Shown here: one piece after another, positions 45,887 to 51,975 of the stretch
How positions within the stretch are numbered: the stretch's first letter is position 1
How the letters are laid out: every line of letters starts with the position of its first letter
From: Chloroflexaceae bacterium
Lineage (GTDB): Bacteria; Chloroflexota; Chloroflexia; Chloroflexales; Chloroflexaceae
Reading direction: 5' to 3'
Length of the DNA stretch: 51,975 nucleotides
Assembly: GCA_012034075.1 (NCBI GenBank)
Contig: JAAURD010000009.1
Span: forward strand, 1-51,975
Program-made: the position numbers and the translations under genes
The notes under the pieces: generated by a model
Told to the model about the DNA's origin: nothing
The model's input: the letters and a program-made list of their open reading frames with translations, nothing else
The model's database searches: none

Positions 45887-48433
45887 TTATTCAATCAAAT
45901 GAGCGATCGTCTCCAGCAAGGTTTGCTGATCGAACCCGCGTTTGACAATATAGGCGTCGGCACCCGAGGCAATGCCGCGCTGTCGGTCTGCCGGGGTATC
46001 AAGTGATGTTACCAGCACAACCGGTAAGTGTTTCAGCTGTGGGTCAGAACGAACCTGCTGCGTCAGTTCAAAGCCATTGAGTCGCGGCATATCGATATCG
46101 CTGAGCAGTAATTCATACGTGCCTTCTTCGGTGCCGCGATGGAGCATCTCGAACGCTTCCAGACCATCGGTCGCCAGTTGCACATGATAGCCGGCAGCTT
46201 CGAGAATATTTTTTTCGAGGGTGCGGGTCGTAATCGAGTCATCTGCAACCAGCACGCGATGACGACGCTGCACAGCTTCTGGTTCGGTGACCAGATGGAC
46301 CATATGGCGCTGGCCCATCACGGCACGCAGTAGGTCAACCAGATCGAGAATGGGAATGACACTGCCATCGGCCAATATCGTCGCGCCGGCGATAAAGCGC
46401 AGCCGTTGCAACGGCGGGGGCAGGCGATGTACGACAAGCTCCTGTTCGCCCAACACGGCATCTACCATGCAGGCGACCTGACGTTCACCACTGCCGAGCA
46501 ACAAGGCCCAGGATTGACCATTCTGTTTTAATGCGGTGTTTTGCTCACCGGTCTGGTACTGGGAAACTTTATCATCGACACTGAGCAGACTGGAGAGATG
46601 CATCAATACAATCGGGCGGCCCTCAACCACCAGGGCTGGGCGGCCTTCAATGGTCTGGACATCGCCGGAAATCACGGGTACAATGCGTTGTACTGATTCA
46701 ATCGGGATCATATAGGTTGCTTTGCCAACTTTCAACAGCAGCCCATGTGAACTGGTCAACAGCAGGGGCACACTAATGGTGAAACAGCAACCCTGCCCTT
46801 TTTTACTTTCGACCTGTACCTGCCCATGCATACGTTCGACCTGCGAACGCACAATGTCGAGGCCAACCCCCCGTCCAGAGAGGTTGGTCACCGTTTTACG
46901 GGTCGAAAACCCGGAGAGAAAGATGAGATCGATCAGTTCAGTTTCGCTCATTCGTGCCAGTTCGGTCTCACTGACCAGTCCCGTATGCAAGGCTTGTTGC
47001 CGAATAACTTCAAGATCGAGGCCGGCACCATCATCGCTCACTGCAATGGTGAGGTAATCACCACTCACCGCTGCTTGCAACCGAATCAAGCCAACCGGTG
47101 ACTTCTGCATGGCATGACGCACACCCGTTGCTTCAATCCCATGATCGACTGCATTGCGTAAGAGATGCAGCAACACTTCGCGTAACCGTTCCAGTACCTG
47201 GCGGTCGGCCTCGGCGCCGCCATCATCAATCTCCAGAACAACCTGTTTGATCGCGGCACGTGCCATCTCACGCATCTGTAAGCGCATGGGATTAAAGAGC
47301 GTGCTGACCGGTAACATGCGCGTCCGGCGAATCTTGTCGTGCAGCCGGTCGGTTACGGTTGCCAGACGCATATGATCTTCCACCATAGCGCGAGCATGTT
47401 GACCAAGCCCCTGATCTAACTCGGTGAACAAGTCATTGGCCTGGTGCAATATCTGTATCAAGCTGGTTGCCTGTGCAATAAAAATCATGGTGTCATAGCC
47501 ACGGTTTTGTTCGGCCCGTTGTTGCGTTGGATTGGTTGAGAGGTCGCGACCGTTGAGATGATGGATGGTCGGGTTGAGCGTTGGTATCTGCTGCTGGAGT
47601 TTGGCTAGCACCGGGTTGATCTGGCGCCAGAGCCGGCGCCAGCGAGACGCGAATTCAACCAGGGTGCTGGCCTGACTGGCACGCTGTTCGGAACGAACGG
47701 CGCAGGTAATGAGCTCACCGGTTTCGTTGAGCAGATCATCAAGCACGGTGGTTGCCAGACGAACGGTATTGCTGGCCGTTTCCCATGGCACTTCTTCAGT
47801 CGATGCAGGAGGCGTTGATCGTTCTGCTGCTGTTTCAACCTGGGGAGGCGGATCTATCGTCAGAAGCTGATCATCTGGTGTTGCTCCCCGGTCGGGTGTC
47901 GCTTCGACTGCACTGTCTGACGGTGCTGCTTGCTCCAGTCGATCAGGATCAACCAGCAGTTCAGATCGTTGTTCTGATGGCTCAGGTACAGCCTCGTGCT
48001 CTGGCTTCGGGGCAGTCTCCTCTGTTTGCTGCGGTTGCAGCAAGGCCGACATATCATCAAGCAAATGTTGGTATGTGCCAATCGCCGGGGTTTGACCGGC
48101 GGCGATCTGTTGCATCATGGTGCTGATAGCACTGATCGATGCATAGATGGGATCACAGACTTCGGGTGTGAGCGCGAGGCGACCCTGACGCACGGCACTG
48201 AACACATCTTCCATGCGGTGGGCAACATGCTCTACCGGGTCAATACCAGCCGCACGCGCTCCGCCTTTGAGGCTGTGTGCCTCGCGAAAGAGTTGTTCGA
48301 GCAGGTTACTGCGCTGGTCATGGTTCGGGTCACGTTCCATTTCAAGCAGCAGATCACCAATAGCCTGACAATGTTCGGCCTGTTCTTCTTGAAATGCGGC
48401 CAGGACCTGTGCCATAATTTCTTCATCTGTCAT
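45887..48433 (-). CDS. cheA: Hybrid CheA histidine kinase with C-terminal receiver
   Basis: 848 aa. Hpt domain about 1-110 with phospho-His53 (EAHSLKGGARAAG). A Glu/Gln/Pro-rich linker (about 120-220) stands in place of a clear P2 docking domain. Dimerisation domain about 225-390, HATPase about 395-540 (LLRNAVDHGIEA, DDGAGLD, GRGVGLDIVRSQVERM), CheW-like domain about 545-690, receiver about 715-845 (LLSDIDMPRLNGFE). CheA with a fused receiver is typical of pilus- or gliding-linked chemosensory systems such as Pil-Chp and FrzE. AAAGGGGGA lies 6 nt before the ATG. The missing P2 suggests CheY docks differently, or that the fused receiver is the main acceptor. Confidence 0.95.
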   Translation of the reverse strand: MTDEEIMAQVLAAFQEEQAEHCQAIGDLLLEMERDPNHDQRSNLLEQLFREAHSLKGGARAAGIDPVEHVAHRMEDVFSAVRQGRLALTPEVCDPIYASISAISTMMQQIAAGQTPAIGTYQHLLDDMSALLQPQQTEETAPKPEHEAVPEPSEQRSELLVDPDRLEQAAPSDSAVEATPDRGATPDDQLLTIDPPPQVETAAERSTPPASTEEVPWETASNTVRLATTVLDDLLNETGELITCAVRSEQRASQASTLVEFASRWRRLWRQINPVLAKLQQQIPTLNPTIHHLNGRDLSTNPTQQRAEQNRGYDTMIFIAQATSLIQILHQANDLFTELDQGLGQHARAMVEDHMRLATVTDRLHDKIRRTRMLPVSTLFNPMRLQMREMARAAIKQVVLEIDDGGAEADRQVLERLREVLLHLLRNAVDHGIEATGVRHAMQKSPVGLIRLQAAVSGDYLTIAVSDDGAGLDLEVIRQQALHTGLVSETELARMSETELIDLIFLSGFSTRKTVTNLSGRGVGLDIVRSQVERMHGQVQVESKKGQGCCFTISVPLLLTSSHGLLLKVGKATYMIPIESVQRIVPVISGDVQTIEGRPALVVEGRPIVLMHLSSLLSVDDKVSQYQTGEQNTALKQNGQSWALLLGSGERQVACMVDAVLGEQELVVHRLPPPLQRLRFIAGATILADGSVIPILDLVDLLRAVMGQRHMVHLVTEPEAVQRRHRVLVADDSITTRTLEKNILEAAGYHVQLATDGLEAFEMLHRGTEEGTYELLLSDIDMPRLNGFELTQQVRSDPQLKHLPVVLVTSLDTPADRQRGIASGADAYIVKRGFDQQTLLETIAHLIE

Positions 48434-48474
48434 GCATTGTCCCCCTTTGACGGTAGATAGGACCCTGGCGCTTT

Positions 48475-48506
48475 TTGGTAGGGCGCAGTGCGCTGCGCCC
48501 TACCAA
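48475..48506. repeat. Perfect 14-bp inverted repeat between mcp and cheA
   Basis: TTGGTAGGGCGCAG pairs with CTGCGCCCTACCAA around TGCG. No T run follows on the operon strand, so it is more likely a REP-type element, mRNA stabiliser or processing site than a terminator. Relative at 33546-33589. Confidence 0.75.
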
Positions 48507-48518
48507 GCAGGTAGTCCG

Positions 48519-50774
48519 TTATAAACGATAGATCGAAACCGTCTTCTGCAACGATTGGGCCAGTTCATTCAAATCACGTGCGGCCCGTTCGGCCTGACGT
48601 GTGCTGGTCAGCGCCTGATTGGTTGCTTGCTGAATCGCAGTCATCGCCTGGCCGATTTGTTCCATACCCGCAACTTGCTGATGGGCGGCCGCCGCCATCT
48701 GGACATTGGCTTGAGCACCACCTTCTACCTCGGAAACGATGCGATGGATGACTTCACCGGTGTGGGTTGCCATTCGCGCACCAGACTCAACACCCTTGCT
48801 GCCCTCTTCGGTTACCATCACCGCGGTATTGGTGGCTCGCTGAATCTCTTCCAGAATCTCGCTCACCTGACGTGTCGCATTTTTAGAGCGTTCAGCCAGT
48901 TCCCGTACTTGCTGGGCCACCACGGCAAAGCTGCGGCCCTGTTCGCCGGCACGAGCAGCCTCAATGGCGGCATTGAGGGCCAGTAGATTGCTCTGATCGG
49001 CCAGTTCGCTGACGGTTGTGGTAATCGCGCCAATCGCTTGAGTCTGCTCCGAGAGGGCCAGAATGGTCTGAGCAATGCTTTCCACCCGCTGGCGAATCTG
49101 CACCATTCCTTCAACCGTCTCTTCGACCGATTGTGTGCCTTCGCGGGCGATCTGGAGCGCTGTCTGGCTATCCTCAGCGACCTGGTTGGCCTGATGCGCG
49201 GTTTGCTGGGCGATTGCCTTTACCTCTTCTACAGTCGTTGATGTTTGTGTTACAGCCGATGATTGCTGGGTTGAACTGGATGCCTGCTGGGTGGTAGCAG
49301 CCATAATCTCCGATGCTGCAGCGGCCATATTGGCGCAGGCTTCATTCACTTGGCCGGTGATGCTATGCAGGTTCTCGACCATGCTGTTAAGGCCCTTACC
49401 AAGCAAACCAAGCGCCCCATCCTGCTGCACCGAAAGCCGGCGGGTCAGATCACCCTGGGCTACCTGCTGCACAAATAAGAGATAATCGTCCACTGTCTGT
49501 TCTACATGCTGACGATTTTGCACTTCTACATCACGTAGGCGAGTCGTTTCCATCTGTGCTTCTTGCTCAGCCGTAATGCGGCTTTCCAGCGATTCGGCCA
49601 TGCTATTGAAACTCTGTGCCAGGATGCCAATTTCATCGTTGCTGCGAATGTCGAGTCGCTGGCTTAGATCGCCATTGCTGATGGCATGGGCCATGCGGAC
49701 CAGTTTATCCAGCGGTTTAGTCAGGATCTCGCGCGAGAAAATAATCACCAGAAAGACGGCCACAAAGGCACCGCCAATGGTGACCAGAATCGCATTCAGA
49801 TTCTGATCTTCAACGGGCGCACGGAAACTGGACACAGGAACACGATAGAGCAGATACCATGGCACGGTATGAAATTTGACAATAATCGATTCAGCCTCTT
49901 CACCATCAAGGCTAAAGGCTGACCCGGTGAAGAAGACGCTATCACCACCTTCACGGAGCGAACGGGCATTTTCTGCAACTTCTTCTGAATTGGTCGGTTG
50001 TTGCAATCGTGCCGCCGTGATCGCACCAAAGCGCTGATTGGCGATCATCTGTTGTTCCAGTGGTGGATCAAGCGCCACCATGGGACGATAGAGATTATCT
50101 TCGTTCGTTGGTAATAACACCCGAATCAAATGCTCATCGAGAATGATACCATAGCTTCCCTGACCCGCATTGTTGCTTGTATCCAGTAAGAGTTGATTGA
50201 GTGGATCGACATATGAGCGAAAATCAATGATACCATTGATGGTATTTTCTTCTTCATCATAAACTGGTGCTAATGTATGAAAAAACACACCTTCTTGACC
50301 AGGGCTTGCACCAATCTCAGAGGTCACAATATTGCCATCAAGAGCAGCCTGTATTTCGGGCCGTTCGTTGTAATCGATGCCGATAAGCTGTTCATCAGTA
50401 CTAAAAAGGACGATGCCATCTGTATACACAATAGAAATGGCCGAATAATTATACGCATGGCGTACCACTTCAAGTACTTGGGAAGCATCATCCTCATTAA
50501 AGCTTTTATTTGAGTCGTCAAAGAGACGGCGAATATCAGATAATGAACTGATCACCTGTACATCACTGCGTCTTTCACTGAGATATTGCTCAATCGTATT
50601 GACCGAGCTATCAGCAACAAATTGAATGCGCTCACGGGCAACCTCAAGTACATTATCATTGGCCGCCATTGCGTTAATAACCGTCAGGCTGACCATGGGC
50701 AACAGTAAACTCAATAAAAAGAGAAAGATGAGTTTACTACTGATTGATCGCGTAAATGACCATACTCCAGGCAT
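48519..50774 (-). CDS. Methyl-accepting chemotaxis protein with double-Cache-type sensor
   Basis: 751 aa. The ATG at 50774 follows GAGGAGG by 6 nt, preferred to the one 30 nt upstream. Membrane helix about 15-38, external sensor about 40-305 of the dCache type ([20 protein letters not shown], then [20 protein letters not shown]), second membrane helix about 308-332, HAMP (about 330-385), a second HAMP-like unit (about 405-460) and the signalling domain with the hairpin tip [20 protein letters not shown]. It is the receptor of this operon. The ligand is unknown; dCache domains often bind amino acids or other small polar molecules. Confidence 0.93.
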   Translation of the reverse strand: MPGVWSFTRSISSKLIFLFLLSLLLPMVSLTVINAMAANDNVLEVARERIQFVADSSVNTIEQYLSERRSDVQVISSLSDIRRLFDDSNKSFNEDDASQVLEVVRHAYNYSAISIVYTDGIVLFSTDEQLIGIDYNERPEIQAALDGNIVTSEIGASPGQEGVFFHTLAPVYDEEENTINGIIDFRSYVDPLNQLLLDTSNNAGQGSYGIILDEHLIRVLLPTNEDNLYRPMVALDPPLEQQMIANQRFGAITAARLQQPTNSEEVAENARSLREGGDSVFFTGSAFSLDGEEAESIIVKFHTVPWYLLYRVPVSSFRAPVEDQNLNAILVTIGGAFVAVFLVIIFSREILTKPLDKLVRMAHAISNGDLSQRLDIRSNDEIGILAQSFNSMAESLESRITAEQEAQMETTRLRDVEVQNRQHVEQTVDDYLLFVQQVAQGDLTRRLSVQQDGALGLLGKGLNSMVENLHSITGQVNEACANMAAAASEIMAATTQQASSSTQQSSAVTQTSTTVEEVKAIAQQTAHQANQVAEDSQTALQIAREGTQSVEETVEGMVQIRQRVESIAQTILALSEQTQAIGAITTTVSELADQSNLLALNAAIEAARAGEQGRSFAVVAQQVRELAERSKNATRQVSEILEEIQRATNTAVMVTEEGSKGVESGARMATHTGEVIHRIVSEVEGGAQANVQMAAAAHQQVAGMEQIGQAMTAIQQATNQALTSTRQAERAARDLNELAQSLQKTVSIYRL

Positions 50775-50815
50775 AACAGTCCTCCTCACTGCAATGTGAT
50801 ACAACTGAACCGAGT

Positions 50816-51367
50816 TTACTGATTGACAATTGCGTCGGTCTCGTCATTGACCAGTATGCGTGGGTCTTCAAGTAACAGCACCGGGTCAATCAACACACTG
50901 AGTTGTTGATCGACCCCGCGCACCCAGATCACACCTCGACCGGTCGTGGCTGAAAGCGATGGTGACGGATTAAATTCACTCCGTCGCACTTCCTCCACGA
51001 TATCTGCAAGCAGACCAATCTCCATCGTATTGACACTGATAATGACCAGAAAACTCTGTGGTGCTGGTGGGGTAGCAGCAATGTCAAGGAGCGGACGCAG
51101 ATCAATCGCCGTCAGAATACGTCCACGTACATTTACCAGACCAACGATAAATGCTGGGGTCGAGGGTAATGGTGTGTGGTGTTGAAATGGGTGGACTTCG
51201 CGGATAAAACGTGCTGGCAGGCTATAGCGACCATTGCCCAGGCGGAAGATAACGGCTTCTTCGCCAAGTTCGATAGTCGTTTCTACCTGTTGCATCGCCA
51301 GGGCACGCGCCCGTTCTGCCAAAATGCGCTGGATGTCTGGATCAGACCGAAATTGTTTGATGTCCAT
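50816..51367 (-). CDS. cheW: CheW-like coupling protein (1)
   Basis: 183 aa. A helical N-terminal extension of about 38 residues ([20 protein letters not shown]) precedes a CheW domain ([56 protein letters not shown]). AGGAGAG lies 4 nt before the ATG. First gene of the operon. The extension may fix its place in the array. A minus-strand TATAAT at 51563-51568 is the likely -10 box. Confidence 0.9.
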   Translation of the reverse strand: MDIKQFRSDPDIQRILAERARALAMQQVETTIELGEEAVIFRLGNGRYSLPARFIREVHPFQHHTPLPSTPAFIVGLVNVRGRILTAIDLRPLLDIAATPPAPQSFLVIISVNTMEIGLLADIVEEVRRSEFNPSPSLSATTGRGVIWVRGVDQQLSVLIDPVLLLEDPRILVNDETDAIVNQ

Positions 51368-51562
51368 GTGTCTCTCCTGATAGTCTCTGGTGTATTACAG
51401 CACCATTGCTCTAATAACAGCCTCATTGCTGTTCTTTTGTCCTTTATTGATCTATTGTTGATCGATAAACCTGCTTCAAGAAGATATTCTTGGACAAAAA
51501 GAACTGGCCTGGAATCGAGATGATAATTGATGCAAAAGCCAGATTATTTCTGGCGGATTCGT

Positions 51563-51568
51563 ATTATA
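51563..51568 (-). promoter_or_regulatory. -10 box of the chemosensory operon
   Basis: Minus strand reads GGTATAATACG. The best -35 candidate at 16-18 bp (TGATGG or CTGATG) matches poorly. Confidence 0.45.
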
Positions 51569-51725
51569 CCATAGGTACCGTGCTCCATCAGGTCTTTTTT
51601 TCGGGCTTTATCACCCATACTGGTTCGGAGATGTGCTGAGAGTAAGACTGCTCTTCGTACTATTATACGTACCACTCCGTTTGCATGCAACAAAATGCTT
51701 TCCCTCTTATTGTAACACCGATAGC

Positions 51726-51754
51726 TTGCAAGAAACAGCAACTTGTGTTATGAT
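51726..51754 (+). promoter_or_regulatory. Promoter of the tRNA-Glu/tRNA-Asp pair
   Basis: TTGCAA at 51726-51731, a 17-bp spacer, and TATGAT at 51749-51754. Expected start near 51761, about 20 nt before the first tRNA. Confidence 0.65.
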
Positions 51755-51781
51755 GAGACAACAGTTGAGACAAATGGTTAT

Positions 51782-51857
51782 GGCCCCATCGTCTAGCGGC
51801 CAAGGACGCACCCTCTCAAGGTGGAGATCGCGGGTTCGAATCCCGCTGGGTCCACCA
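51782..51857 (+). tRNA. tRNA-Glu (CTC), with defects
   Basis: D arm GTCTAGCGGCCAAGGAC, anticodon loop CTCTCAA, T arm GCGGGTTCGAATCCCGC and encoded CCA are clear. The anticodon stem is one base short (GCACC against GGTGG, where GCCACC would fit) and acceptor pair 3-70 is a C.T mismatch. Both are repaired by single-base changes. Confidence 0.85.
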
Positions 51858-51869
51858 TTGTTTCTGTTT

Positions 51870-51951
51870 GGGGCGTGGTAGTAGAGGCCTAACATGCCAA
51901 CCCTGTCCAAGGTTGAGATCGGCGGGTTCGAATCCCGTCGATGCCCCGCCA
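51870..51951 (+). tRNA. tRNA-Asp (GTC), with extra bases
   Basis: Acceptor GGGGCGT/ATGCCCC, anticodon stem CAACC/GGTTG, GGTTCGAATCC T loop and encoded CCA are present. The length of 82 nt is several bases above the usual 77, the anticodon loop CTGTCCAA has 8 nt, and the D arm and variable region also look one base too long. It starts 12 nt after tRNA-Glu and is co-transcribed with it. Confidence 0.75.
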
Positions 51952-51975
51952 CAAAGGCATTTACTGAAGACACTG

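Larger units (their letters stand above)
51368..51781. other. 414-bp intergenic region between cheW and the tRNA pair
   Basis: Contains the minus-strand -10 box of the chemosensory operon (51563-51568, TATAAT, weak -35), leaving a leader of about 190 nt, and the tRNA promoter at 51726-51754. No gene seen. Confidence 0.6.

Noticed and set aside
51707..51973. Minus-strand frame of 88 aa over the tRNA pair
   Set aside because: It is the translation of the antisense of tRNA genes, a well-known false protein family pattern (GIRTRDLHLER).

Overview
The window looks like the chromosome of a filamentous, gliding member of Chloroflexota (class Chloroflexia). This is an inference from gene content and style: many large PAS-rich hybrid sensor kinases, a DUF5107-type secreted protein, an RRM RNA-binding protein of the cyanobacterial/Chloroflexi kind, a secreted PKD protein ending in a YLPL-type tail, and abundant REP-like palindromes of the family with core TGCGGCTTGCAGCCGCA between genes. 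No prophage, insertion sequence or CRISPR array was seen.

Layout. 1-9.2 kb: a von Willebrand A protein, a histidine phosphatase, two RDD membrane proteins, miaA translationally coupled to a PAS-GAF-GGDEF diguanylate cyclase, and several small unknown genes. 9.3-9.98 kb: an RRM protein with a leader of about 280 nt and a strong terminator. 10-14.3 kb: one giant gene for an ammonium-transporter-like sensor fused to PAS, GAF, PAS, histidine kinase and two receiver domains. 14.5-18.5 kb: endonuclease III, then a minus-strand operon of a ParA-like ATPase, an unknown partner and a SAM hydrolase (DUF62), then two tandem amphi-Trp proteins. 18.6-29.6 kb: a signalling block with a PAS-PAS-GGDEF-EAL protein behind an attenuator-like leader, and three hybrid kinases on the minus strand, one of which ends in a LuxR DNA-binding domain. 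30-35.9 kb: a secreted PKD protein, a family 2 glycosyltransferase, a REP-dense stretch and a secreted DUF5107 protein next to a membrane kinase. 38.1-40.2 kb: rplU-rpmA-rpmE behind a promoter and an attenuator-like hairpin, then tdk. 40.2-41.6 kb: an SRPBCC protein and a chimeric relic of two enzymes. 41.8-51.4 kb: a complete chemosensory operon (cheW, mcp, cheA-REC, cheY, an RsbT-like protein, cheW, cheB, cheR-TPR). 51.7-51.95 kb: tRNA-Glu and tRNA-Asp.

Quality warning. At least seven protein genes carry frame breaks, including two in the essential gene rplU, and both tRNAs have length defects in conserved stems or loops. Several breaks sit at short homopolymers and are repaired by one base. 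I read these mainly as single-base consensus errors rather than decay, and annotate each such gene as one interrupted CDS. The one case that does look like real decay is the fusion of an alcohol dehydrogenase 5' part to an alpha/beta hydrolase 3' part near 41.0 kb.

How it works together. The region is devoted to signal transduction: ammonium-linked sensing, c-di-GMP turnover, multi-step phosphorelays and a chemosensory pathway that probably steers gliding or pili, interleaved with translation genes (miaA, rplU, rpmA, rpmE, tRNAs).
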